Below, one piece after another: positions 14,053 to 21,098 of a stretch of DNA of 36,182 bases. The DNA comes from Aureispira sp. (GTDB taxonomy: Bacteria > Bacteroidota > Bacteroidia > Chitinophagales > Saprospiraceae): positions 1-36,182 of the forward strand of contig JAAEPD010000440.1 in assembly GCA_024222455.1 (NCBI GenBank), given 5' to 3'. The translations under genes were made by a program, and so were the position numbers. Below the pieces are notes generated by a model that had not been told where the DNA came from, did not search any database, and saw nothing but the letters and a program-made list of their open reading frames with translations. Numbering within the stretch: the first letter of the stretch is position 1; every line of letters starts with the position of its first letter.

Positions 14053-14082
14053 TAAAGATCGTAAAAAAAACCAAACACACAA
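14053..14082 (-). promoter_or_regulatory. Predicted promoter of secreted-protein copy 1
   Basis: On the minus strand a -7-like GATCTTTA (14053-14060) lies 19 bp from a TTG (14080-14082), matching the Bacteroidota -33 TTG / -7 TAnnTTTG arrangement. The other two copies have equivalent elements at similar distance (about 50-60 bp) from the ATG. The match is to a loose consensus. Confidence 0.45.
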
Positions 14083-14196
14083 ATAATTTTTCATTTTTCT
14101 TTCAAAAAGGAATAAAATTTCATTTTAACCTGGTGTTCAATCAAATATTTTGAATACTAACCCTACAAGCATAAATAGTGATTAGCAGACAAAAAA

Positions 14197-14226
14197 AAGT
14201 GCTGCAAGCTTTAGCTTGCAGCACTT
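14197..14226 (-). terminator. Terminator of tandem secreted-protein gene 2
   Basis: A perfect 14-bp inverted repeat AAGTGCTGCAAGCT/AGCTTGCAGCACTT (14197-14210 and 14213-14226) has a plus-strand A-tract at 14191-14198, giving a T-run after the hairpin on the minus strand. It follows the stop of copy 2 (14259) and precedes copy 1's promoter region. Confidence 0.85.
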
Positions 14227-14258
14227 ATATATTTTTATTCCTTTAAGAAAAGGGAATA

Positions 14259-14696
14259 TTAGTCACGCTTGATAGTAACTTTCTTAGTCAACTCAGCACC
14301 TGACTCATCAGTCAATTTGAAGATGTAAGTTCCATCGTCCATAGACTTAACGTTCAATGCGTTGTAGTTGTTACCGTTTTCTACTTGTACTTCACGGTTA
14401 GCTTGGATTTCATATCCTTCTTCATCGAACATTTGGATAGCGATATCTTTTTGATCTTCTGATTTTAGTGAGAATACAAATACATCGTCATTTACTTCAT
14501 CGTCAGCAGTCATTTCGATGTCCAATACTTGAGCTACTTTCTCTGCAGCCATCATTGTTGTGTGAATAGTAGCGATGATTTGTGCATCATCTTCTTGGTC
14601 CATAGTCAATACAACCATTACCATTTTGTCTTCTGTTGCGAACATTGCAGTGTTAAATCCTGCAACCATTGCCAATGCAAATAATAGAGTTTTCAT
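14259..14696 (-). CDS. Small secreted beta protein, tandem copy 2 of 3
   Basis: The protein has 145 aa. Signal peptide and mature sequence are as in copy 3 except Q34 (Asn in the other two), I44 and D59. It is identical to both sisters from residue 60 onward. The mature domain is acidic with a beta-rich C-terminal half resembling a sorting-type or DUF3244-like beta-sandwich. At DNA level the three genes are also very similar but carry scattered synonymous changes, so they are recent or gene-converted duplicates. Each copy is an independent unit with a promoter, a ~50-60 nt leader and a hairpin terminator, which could raise dose or allow switching. Cellular location is extracytoplasmic. Confidence 0.8.
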   Translation of the reverse strand: MKTLLFALAMVAGFNTAMFATEDKMVMVVLTMDQEDDAQIIATIHTTMMAAEKVAQVLDIEMTADDEVNDDVFVFSLKSEDQKDIAIQMFDEEGYEIQANREVQVENGNNYNALNVKSMDDGTYIFKLTDESGAELTKKVTIKRD

Positions 14697-14753
14697 AATT
14701 TTTTTAATTTAAAAGAGTTAACAAAATTTTGTGTATGTGATCTTTTGTTAGCA

Positions 14754-14782
14754 TAAAGTTCGCAAAAAAAATTTATTAACAA
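14754..14782 (-). promoter_or_regulatory. Predicted promoter of secreted-protein copy 2
   Basis: On the minus strand GAACTTTA (14754-14761) and TTG (14780-14782) are separated by 18 bp, about 57 bp before the start codon. The arrangement agrees with the sister promoters at 14053-14082 and 15469-15499. Confidence 0.45.
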
Positions 14783-14911
14783 AAATAAACTTTGTTTTAA
14801 TTCACATAAAAAATTTAATTATACAAGTGTTCTATAAATCAATCATTTATTTGGATTAGCTAGATCCCCGATTCTATTTAGTGTTTGGACAATTTTGGTT
14901 AAGACAAAAAA

Positions 14912-14941
14912 AAATGTTGCAAGCCTAAGCTTACAACATTT
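14912..14941 (-). terminator. Terminator of tandem secreted-protein gene 3
   Basis: On the minus strand AAATGTTGTAAGC-TTAG-GCTTGCAACATTT forms a 13-pair stem with one G-U pair, followed by T's (plus-strand A-tract before 14915). The outer arms differ from the other two hairpins (AAATGTTG/CAACATTT instead of AGTGCTG/CAGCACT) but pairing is kept. Confidence 0.8.
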
Positions 14942-14970
14942 AATATATTGTTTGTTCCTAAAAAGGAATA

Positions 14971-15408
14971 TTAGTCACGCTTGATAGTCACTTTCTTAGT
15001 TAACTCAGCACCTGACTCATCAGTCAATTTGAAGATATAAGTTCCATCATCCATAGACTTAACGTTCAATGCGTTGTAGTTGTTACCGTTTTCTACTTGT
15101 ACTTCACGGTTAGCTTGGATTTCATATCCTTCCTCATCAAACATTTGGATAGCGATATCTTTTTGATCTTCTGATTTTAGTGAGAATACGAATACATCGT
15201 CATTCACTTCATCATCAGCAGTCATTTCAATTTCCAATACTTGAGCTACTTTCTCTGCAGCCATCATTGTTGTGTGCATAGTAGCGATGATTTGTGCATC
15301 ATCTTCATTGTCCATTGTCAAGACAACCATTACCATTTTATCTTCTGTTGCAAACATTGCAGTGTTAAATCCTGCAACCATTGCTAATGCAAATAATAGA
15401 GTTTTCAT
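14971..15408 (-). CDS. Small secreted beta protein, tandem copy 3 of 3
   Basis: The protein has 145 aa with a signal peptide MKTLLFALAMVAGFNTAMFA and the same mature fold as its two sisters. It differs from copy 2 only at residues 34 (N), 44 (M) and 59 (E). The conserved last 86 residues include FVFSLKSEDQKDIAIQMF and DGTYIFKLTDESGAELTK. It is first in the order of transcription and has its own promoter (15469-15499) and terminator (14912-14941). High conservation of the mature part against variation near the N-terminus suggests selection or gene conversion. Function unknown; extracellular or periplasmic. Confidence 0.8.
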   Translation of the reverse strand: MKTLLFALAMVAGFNTAMFATEDKMVMVVLTMDNEDDAQIIATMHTTMMAAEKVAQVLEIEMTADDEVNDDVFVFSLKSEDQKDIAIQMFDEEGYEIQANREVQVENGNNYNALNVKSMDDGTYIFKLTDESGAELTKKVTIKRD

Positions 15409-15724
15409 AATATTAAAATTTAAAAGAGTTGAACAAAATTTATGTTAGAGTGAACATTTGTTGTTTTACAAAGATTGCACTTTTTTAGTTAACAACCAAG
15501 GATTTTTCAGTTTTTTGGCAAAAAAATGAAATTTAATTGCCAAAAACACCCTCCTCACCATATATTTATTTGGCAAAACTCCCTTCTCCCCTTTTATTCG
15601 CCTATTTATATTAATTCAAAACTTTATTTGTCTAAGAAGTAGAATTATATTTTTTGGTTATCTTAGTTCCTTCAAATTCTAAGTGTATGTTTAAAATTAG
15701 AACACATTATATACTATATATTAG
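15409..15724. other. 316-bp divergent intergenic region between secreted-protein copy 3 and glpD
   Basis: No coding frame is supported. The left part holds the leader and promoter of the minus-strand gene (listed separately). The right part (about 15600-15724) should hold the glpD promoter, but I found no clear TAnnTTTG; ATTATATTTTTTGGTTATC (around 15645-15663) is only weakly similar. No hairpin or repeat stands out. Confidence 0.4.
15469..15499 (-). promoter_or_regulatory. Predicted promoter of secreted-protein copy 3
   Basis: On the minus strand AATCTTTG (15469-15476) matches TAnnTTTG at 7 of 8 positions. It lies 20 bp from a TTG (15497-15499), with a second TTG at 15493-15495, about 60 bp before the start codon. 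It is the best match of the three sister promoters. Confidence 0.5.
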
Positions 15725-17395
15725 ATGAGCAAAATAGCTACTCCCGATTTTTCTATAGAGCTTCGTGCTAAGACGATTGAAAAATTATCCACAGAAAAAT
15801 TTGATTTAATTATTATTGGAGGTGGTATCACTGGAGCTGGTATTGCCCTAGATGCAACAACTAGAGGTATAAAAACACTTCTTGTAGAAAAAAAGGACTT
15901 TGGCTGGGGCACGAGCAGTCGATCTACTAAATTAATACATGGTGGTTTGCGCTATCTCAAGCAATTCGACTTTGGATTGGTTCATGAGGTTGGTGTAGAA
16001 CGCGCTATTGTACATCATAATGCTCCACATGTAGTTATCCCTGAAAAAATGCTTCTTCCTATTGTAGATGGAGGTTCTTTAGGCAAACGTTTGAGTTCTG
16101 TTGGTTTATGGATATATGATCGTTTGGCAGGGGTAGAAAAAGATGAGCGTCGTCAAATGCTCCCATTAGACAAAACTCAAGAGCTAGAGCCGCTGTTGCG
16201 AAAAGATATTTTGCAAGGAGGTGGTTTATATTATGAATATCGTACAGATGATGCTCGATTAACTATAGAAGTAATCAAAACAGCGGTAGCACATGGTGCT
16301 ACTTGTATCAACTATGCTGAAGTTGTTGATTTTATTTATAAAGAGAATGGTTTTGTAGAAGGTATTCAACTAAAAGATCATTTGTCTAACCAAAAAATTG
16401 AGGTACGTAGTCGTCGAATAGTAAATGCTGCTGGTCCTTGGGTAGACACTATTCGAAATATTGACGATGAAGGTGTAAAAGGTAGTCGATTGCAGCTAAC
16501 AAAAGGAGTACACATTGTTATTCCTAAGGATCGCCTCCCGATCAAACAATCTATTTATTTTGATGTGAATACAGATAGCAGAATGTGTTTTGCAATTCCT
16601 AGAGGCAACATTACCTATATAGGAACTACAGATACCTTATATAGTAAGGAGATCAATACACCTATCGCTTCTCGACAAGATGTAGAATATATATTGAATG
16701 CAACAAACTATATGTTTCCATCTGCTAAACTGACCATTAATGATGTAGAATCAACTTGGGCCGGTTTGCGTCCATTGATTCACCAAGAAGGTAAAGACCC
16801 TTCTGAGCTATCTCGTAAAGATGAAATCTTCTTTTCTAAGACAGGCTTATATTCTATAGCTGGTGGAAAACTAACTGGGTACCGAAAAATGGCCGAACGT
16901 GTGATGAAGGTAGTTTGCAAATCTCTAGAGAACAAAGAGGGCTGTAAAACCAAGCATCTTAAGTTAATTGGGGGGCAATTTGAATCAGATGAGGCCTTAG
17001 ATACCTTTATATACAAGAGGACAGGAGAAGCTAAACAAATTGGAGCGACTTCAGAGCAAATAATTGCCCTATCTTATAAGTATGGCTCTGACATTGACAA
17101 GGTCATAGAAAAAGCGTTTGAGCTCTATGGCACTATTCAAGACCCTAATTTACTTTTGCTAGCTGCAGAAATCTGGTATGGGGTCAAGTATGAGATGGTA
17201 AGCAATCTCTGTGATTTTATTATCCGACGAACAGGAAGACTTTATTTTGAACGTCCTAGCCTAGAAACCTTGCTTCCTTTTATTTCAGGACAACTGGCTA
17301 CCCTTCTCAACTGGACAGAAGAGCAAAAAGCTGAGGCATTAGAAGAATTTGACAAAGAATACAAAACTGTCATGCAATTTAGAAATGAAAAGTAA
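15725..17395 (+). CDS. glpD: FAD-dependent glycerol-3-phosphate dehydrogenase
   Basis: The protein has 556 aa, normal for aerobic GlpD. The N-terminal FAD-binding Rossmann motif IIIGGGITGAGIALDATTRG lies at residues 29-48, followed by SSRSTKLIHGGLRYLKQFDF (64-83), the family signature near the flavin and substrate. IYFDVNTDSRMCFAIPRGN and YIGTTDTLY fit the substrate domain, LRPLIHQEG and GLYSIAGGKLTGYRKMAE complete the FAD site, and the C-terminal DAO_C-like helical domain is present. It oxidises sn-glycerol-3-phosphate to dihydroxyacetone phosphate and passes electrons to menaquinone at the inner membrane face. No glpK or glpF is adjacent. The gene is followed after 71 bp by parB with its own promoter, so the two need not be one operon. 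Confidence 0.95.
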   Translation: MSKIATPDFSIELRAKTIEKLSTEKFDLIIIGGGITGAGIALDATTRGIKTLLVEKKDFGWGTSSRSTKLIHGGLRYLKQFDFGLVHEVGVERAIVHHNAPHVVIPEKMLLPIVDGGSLGKRLSSVGLWIYDRLAGVEKDERRQMLPLDKTQELEPLLRKDILQGGGLYYEYRTDDARLTIEVIKTAVAHGATCINYAEVVDFIYKENGFVEGIQLKDHLSNQKIEVRSRRIVNAAGPWVDTIRNIDDEGVKGSRLQLTKGVHIVIPKDRLPIKQSIYFDVNTDSRMCFAIPRGNITYIGTTDTLYSKEINTPIASRQDVEYILNATNYMFPSAKLTINDVESTWAGLRPLIHQEGKDPSELSRKDEIFFSKTGLYSIAGGKLTGYRKMAERVMKVVCKSLENKEGCKTKHLKLIGGQFESDEALDTFIYKRTGEAKQIGATSEQIIALSYKYGSDIDKVIEKAFELYGTIQDPNLLLLAAEIWYGVKYEMVSNLCDFIIRRTGRLYFERPSLETLLPFISGQLATLLNWTEEQKAEALEEFDKEYKTVMQFRNEK

Positions 17396-17423
17396 GTGCT
17401 TAGGAATTTTTTTATTTTAATTG

Positions 17424-17431
17424 TATCTTTG
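17424..17431 (+). promoter_or_regulatory. Predicted -7 element of parB
   Basis: TATCTTTG matches the Bacteroidota -7 consensus TAnnTTTG at all 8 positions, 35 bp before the parB ATG. The -33 region is AT-rich but has no clear TTG at the expected distance. Confidence 0.5.
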
Positions 17432-17466
17432 CAATCATTCGTAGTATACACATATAATAAGAGCAA

Positions 17467-18369
17467 ATGGCAAAAAGAAAAAAGAGAGGTTTAGGGATTG
17501 ATGCCTTATTGGGCAAAATAAATCCAGATATATATAATCAAGAAAAACAAGAAGTAGTTAGCCAACTGTCTAATGCGATTAATAAAATCCCTTTAGAAAA
17601 GATAGAAGTTAACCCTTTTCAGCCACGTGTAGATTTTGACCCAACTGCTTTACAAGAGCTTTCGGATTCAATAAAAGTTCACGGACTTATACAGCCTATC
17701 ACTGTGCGCCATTTGCACAGCGATCAGTTTCAATTAATCTCTGGAGAGCGTCGTTTGAGAGCATCTAAACTCGCTGGTCTAAAAGAAGTACCTGCTTATG
17801 TTCGTATAGCGAATGATCAGGAAATGATTGAAATGGCACTAATTGAAAACATTCAACGCCAAGAGTTAAACTCTGTTGAGATCGCCTTGACTTATCAACG
17901 ATTGATGGAAGAGTGTAAACTGACACACGATCAGTTAGCAGAACGTGTGGGTAAAGGTCGTACTACTGTCACCAACTATCTACGCTTACTCAAATTGCCA
18001 CCAGAACTTCAAAATGGTTTGAAAGAAGGAAAAATAACTATGGGGCATGCACGTGCACTCATCAATATCCCTGATATTGCACTACAGATGAGTGTATATA
18101 AAGATGTCGTGGATAAAAATCTTTCGGTTCGCCAAACAGAAGAGTTGGCTAGTCGCTACAAACAAAATAGTCAAAATAAAGCGGCTGCAACTAGCAAAGC
18201 TAAACTACCAGACGCACACTTGCGTGTACAACGCGAATTAACAACTATGTTGTCGACTAAAGTTGCTCTAAAACGAAAACCAAATGGGAAGGGGCAAATC
18301 GTTATTCATTTTGAAGACGATGAAGATCTTAATCGCATTTTAGATAAGATAGAACAAGACGAAAATTAA
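17467..18369 (+). CDS. parB: Chromosome-partitioning protein ParB
   Basis: The protein has 300 aa, typical ParB/Spo0J length. The N-terminus KRKKRGLGIDALLG is the family's ParA-contact peptide (RGLG-x-x-ALL). The CTPase/ParB_N domain has NPFQPR (49-54), the SGERRLRAS phosphate-binding box (92-100) and ENIQRQELN (127-135). The HTH is around 154-175 (HDQLAERVGKGRTTVTNYLR), and the C-terminal dimerisation helices follow a Lys/Ala-rich linker. ParB loads at parS sites as a CTP-dependent clamp and guides origin segregation and SMC loading. No parA is adjacent, and I saw no clear parS site (TGTTNCACGTGNAACA type) in the window. It is probably monocistronic and is followed by a strong bidirectional terminator. 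Confidence 0.95.
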   Translation: MAKRKKRGLGIDALLGKINPDIYNQEKQEVVSQLSNAINKIPLEKIEVNPFQPRVDFDPTALQELSDSIKVHGLIQPITVRHLHSDQFQLISGERRLRASKLAGLKEVPAYVRIANDQEMIEMALIENIQRQELNSVEIALTYQRLMEECKLTHDQLAERVGKGRTTVTNYLRLLKLPPELQNGLKEGKITMGHARALINIPDIALQMSVYKDVVDKNLSVRQTEELASRYKQNSQNKAAATSKAKLPDAHLRVQRELTTMLSTKVALKRKPNGKGQIVIHFEDDEDLNRILDKIEQDEN

Positions 18370-18407
18370 ATAAAAGAGGCTGTTTTGAAAAACAGCCTCT
18401 TTTATTT
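18368..18407. terminator. Bidirectional terminator between parB and the TPR gene
   Basis: A perfect 18-bp stem (18368-18385 and 18390-18407) with a TGAA loop is built around GAGGCTGTTT/AAACAGCCTC and flanked by A- and T-rich arms. It starts within the parB stop region and ends inside the stop codon of the convergent TPR gene, so it serves both. Confidence 0.9.
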
Positions 18408-18906
18408 AGCGCATGATATTCATCTTACGTCGACAACGTTCTATAGCAGCCATTGCATTATTTATATTATTGTCATTAAACAATTCTCCTATATATTTCT
18501 GATAATATTCTATTGCTTGTTCATAATACTGTTGTGATTCATGCATAATAGCATACTCATTATAAATAGTTCCCATATTAATACCAGCTACAGTACTAGC
18601 TTTTTGCAGCAATTCATCCAATTCTCTATAGCGTTTAGACACAGACAATATTACTGCATAGTTATAATACACAGCTCTATATTCTGGAGAATATTTTAAG
18701 GCTAATTGATAATTAGTATCTGCTTCTTGGACATTTCCTAGTTTTACATCATGTATCCATCCTAAATGATTATAAGCCTTACCAAAATCAGGGTAAATTT
18801 CAATACATTCATGCAAAACATCTAATGCTTCAGGTATTTTTTTATCCTTAATCAATTGATCTGCTTCCATAAAAAGCTTTTCAGCTCTATTCCGACGTCT
18901 ATCCAT
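18406..18906 (-). CDS. Cytoplasmic TPR protein
   Basis: The protein has 166 aa without a signal peptide. An arginine-rich start (MDRRRNRAEKLF) is followed by about four TPRs of 34 residues: AEKLFMEADQLIKDKKIPEA, then YPDFGKAYNHLGWIHDVKLG, then SPEYRAVYYNYAVILSVSKR, and a last one with MGTIYNEYAIMHESQQYYEQ. It ends in a basic helix (AAIERCRRKMNIMR). TPR arrays of this size usually serve as adaptor or co-chaperone modules. No catalytic domain is present. It converges with parB and shares its terminator. The partner is unknown. Confidence 0.75.
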   Translation of the reverse strand: MDRRRNRAEKLFMEADQLIKDKKIPEALDVLHECIEIYPDFGKAYNHLGWIHDVKLGNVQEADTNYQLALKYSPEYRAVYYNYAVILSVSKRYRELDELLQKASTVAGINMGTIYNEYAIMHESQQYYEQAIEYYQKYIGELFNDNNINNAMAAIERCRRKMNIMR

Positions 18907-19022
18907 AAAATCTGTTATTTTGGAGGGTGATTTTAATTATGTCTTTAAGGTCTTTTTTATGCTCCAAAGTTAGGTTAAAGCCACCAAAAAATCCAGTCTT
19001 TTTTAGGCATTATATACATAAA

Positions 19023-19057
19023 AAGTGGCCTATTTAAGAATCTTAAACAGGCCACTT
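19023..19057 (-). terminator. Terminator of the first PilJ-like gene
   Basis: The hairpin has arms AAGTGGCC/GGCCACTT (19023-19030 and 19050-19057), extended inward by TTTAAG/TTAAA pairing and a G-U pair on the minus strand. The plus-strand A-tract before it gives terminal T's. It follows the stop at 19084. Confidence 0.75.
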
Positions 19058-19083
19058 CTATATAGAATTATATATTGTTATTA

Positions 19084-19902
19084 TTAGTCTCTAGCTACTT
19101 CTGAAACACTGATCGACAAAACCATCTCCATTGCTTGCTCCAAATGCTCAGAAAGTCTAGAACTCCCTAACAACACCTCATCAAAATCAATATCAGATCG
19201 TCGGTGTGTATCAATTTTAGTACATTCTCTTTCAAATTTTTGCCATTCCTCTAAGGACGTCAACAAAAAATTATATAAATTATCTATTTTAGAAGAGAAC
19301 TCCAATATTTGACTCATTTCTGCCTCATAATCAATAATCAAATCGTCCAATTCTCGTACACATCCCATATAATTAACTTCCCAAAAGTTCACTAAAAACA
19401 AGGTTGATATACGTTGTACCATAGCATCCTGCTCTCCCAAATAAGATAAGACTAAGAGTGTATTAAACTTGTTATTTTCCTTAGAATGTTTCTCTATATA
19501 TTCCTTAAGGTGATTATCTATTTCCTCACTTGTTTTGAGTAGTTCTTTATTACTCTTTAATACTGCAAGAACCCCATCTTTATTATAAGCTCCTTCTTCC
19601 ACTATTTTTAAATGCTTCAACCACAAATCTTTTAAAACAAGCATTTCTTTCTGACTAGACTTATTAGGTGCTGTTGCATCAAGTTCAGCCCAACTCTCCT
19701 CAATAGAGACTACATCAGCATTCATCTGCTTAATATTAGCTTTTTTAGAAACACCAAAGGTTATAGCCGTATAGGCCTTGTTCACTCGTTGCATCAACAT
19801 TTGCTGATGATAGGCCAAAACCAATTCTTTAGAGGCATTCCCTTGAGCCTTAGCAAAGCTAAAACTGCAAAAGAAGAACAGCAATAATCCAATTTTTTTC
19901 AT
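19084..19902 (-). CDS. Secreted all-helical protein with PilJ/NarX-like sensor motif (copy A)
   Basis: The protein has 272 aa with a signal peptide (MKKIGLLLFFFCSFSFAKAQ, then GN). The mature part starts with a long helix containing YHQQMLMQRVNKAYTAITFG (residues about 32-51). This resembles the QRMLSQRIAKAY signature of PilJ/NarX-type sensor domains, found at the N-terminus of type IV pili methyl-accepting transducers and nitrate sensors (family knowledge). Further helices follow at WAELDATAPN, LKDLWLKHLKIVEEG, VLKSNKELLKTSEEIDNHLK and QDAMVQRISTLFLVNFWEVN, the last a second QR-I-S motif. No transmembrane helix or signalling domain is attached, so it is a soluble extracytoplasmic version. 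Ligand unknown. It is paired with a paralogue 206 bp upstream. Confidence 0.7.
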   Translation of the reverse strand: MKKIGLLLFFFCSFSFAKAQGNASKELVLAYHQQMLMQRVNKAYTAITFGVSKKANIKQMNADVVSIEESWAELDATAPNKSSQKEMLVLKDLWLKHLKIVEEGAYNKDGVLAVLKSNKELLKTSEEIDNHLKEYIEKHSKENNKFNTLLVLSYLGEQDAMVQRISTLFLVNFWEVNYMGCVRELDDLIIDYEAEMSQILEFSSKIDNLYNFLLTSLEEWQKFERECTKIDTHRRSDIDFDEVLLGSSRLSEHLEQAMEMVLSISVSEVARD

Positions 19903-20026
19903 AAGTCCCTTTTAGTTTATCTTAATATAAAAGGATGTAGAATCAAGGGTTATCATCTTAAAATACAAAAAAAATGCTAGTTTGTCTCCAAACAACATTA
20001 ATGTTATCTTAATTTTTTTATAAAAA

Positions 20027-20054
20027 AAACACAGCCCTAAAAAAGACTGTGTTT
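20027..20054 (-). terminator. Terminator of the second PilJ-like gene
   Basis: The stem AAACACAG/CTGTGTTT (20027-20034 and 20047-20054) is extended by two pairs (one G-U) on the minus strand. A plus-strand A-run (20022-20029) gives the T-tract. The hairpin lies 55 bp after the stop at 20109. Confidence 0.75.
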
Positions 20055-20108
20055 CTTCGTTGTAGATAAAAGCAGTAATGCTTCTATTATCTTTATATAT
20101 TTTAGTTC

Positions 20109-20924
20109 TTAATCGCTTGCCAATACAGGACCTTCTGTATCAATCAGCATGGTCATAATTTGCTCTAATTCGTTAGAGATCCAAGTACTTCCACCCAATG
20201 CTTGGCTATAATCAAGACCTGTTCTTTCTATTTTTTTGATATTAGCACATACTTTTTCAAAATCTTCCCATTTGGTCAATGTTCCTAATAAAGGATCTTT
20301 AACAGAAGGTAATTCTTCAGTTGCTTCTAATAATTCTATCATAACAACCTCATAGTTGATAACTAACTGTCCCAACTCTCCTATTAAATTATCGTAATCA
20401 ACTTCTGCTAAATGTGCAAAAAACAAAGTAGAAATTTGTTGTACAGCTAAATTCTCAGCACCAATTTTTTGAAGTAAATCAATTCTAGGAGTAGCTTCCT
20501 TTTGTTGTGTTGTAATATAAGTCACTAACTGGTTTTCAACCTCTTCGTTAGCTTCTAACAACTCCTTATTGTTCATCAAAAGATCTCTCAATGCTGTTTT
20601 GCTATATTTAGCTTCACTAACCATCTCATAGTGGCGTGCCCAAAGCAATTCAACTGTTTTTACAGATTGGCGCATTTCAGCAGTTGGTGCATAAATTTCA
20701 AGGTCACCTAAGTTTTCAGCCAATTCAACTGCATCAGCAGCTATTTGCTCTTCATTGAGTTTCTTAGCAAACCCTAGTGTGATGGCTGCATAAGATTTAT
20801 TGATACGCTGCATCAACATCTCTTGGTGATAAAATAAGGAAAGTGTTTCTGTGTGTGTGTCCTCTGCAAAAAGTGTCGAGCTAGATAGAGTGAGTGTCAA
20901 AAATAAAATGAATAAATTTTTCAT
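20109..20924 (-). CDS. Secreted all-helical protein with PilJ/NarX-like sensor motif (copy B)
   Basis: The protein has 271 aa with a signal peptide ending TLFA, then EDTH. The mature helix YHQEMLMQRINKSYAAITLG (about residues 31-50) corresponds to the PilJ-type QRxxK signature, followed by AENLGDLEIYAPTAEMRQSV, ELLWARHYEMVSEAKYSK, LLMNNKELLEANEEVENQL and QQISTLFFAHLAEVDYDNLI. Every block aligns in order with copy A, including length and a terminal Asp (VLASD here, VARD there). The family normally senses small anions or controls chemotaxis/twitching histidine kinases through a membrane anchor, which is missing here. Its own terminator separates it from copy A. Role unknown. Confidence 0.7.
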   Translation of the reverse strand: MKNLFILFLTLTLSSSTLFAEDTHTETLSLFYHQEMLMQRINKSYAAITLGFAKKLNEEQIAADAVELAENLGDLEIYAPTAEMRQSVKTVELLWARHYEMVSEAKYSKTALRDLLMNNKELLEANEEVENQLVTYITTQQKEATPRIDLLQKIGAENLAVQQISTLFFAHLAEVDYDNLIGELGQLVINYEVVMIELLEATEELPSVKDPLLGTLTKWEDFEKVCANIKKIERTGLDYSQALGGSTWISNELEQIMTMLIDTEGPVLASD

Positions 20925-21098
20925 AGCTCTGTGTTTAGTAATCTATTGTGTGTATGTGTGTAATGTGTAATTGTTATTTCTTTTATATCCATTAATGTGC
21001 CATTTCCATAAACTGTTACCTTTTATTGAATAATTGTTTTGTTAATAAAACTTTAAAACCGTCCACTCTAAAGATCTTGACAGTTAAGAGTTTAACTT

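Noticed and set aside
17621-17640. CACGTG-containing stretch inside parB as a parS site
   Set aside because: The flanks are not palindromic (CAGCCACGTGTAGAT) and the sequence is fixed by coding needs.
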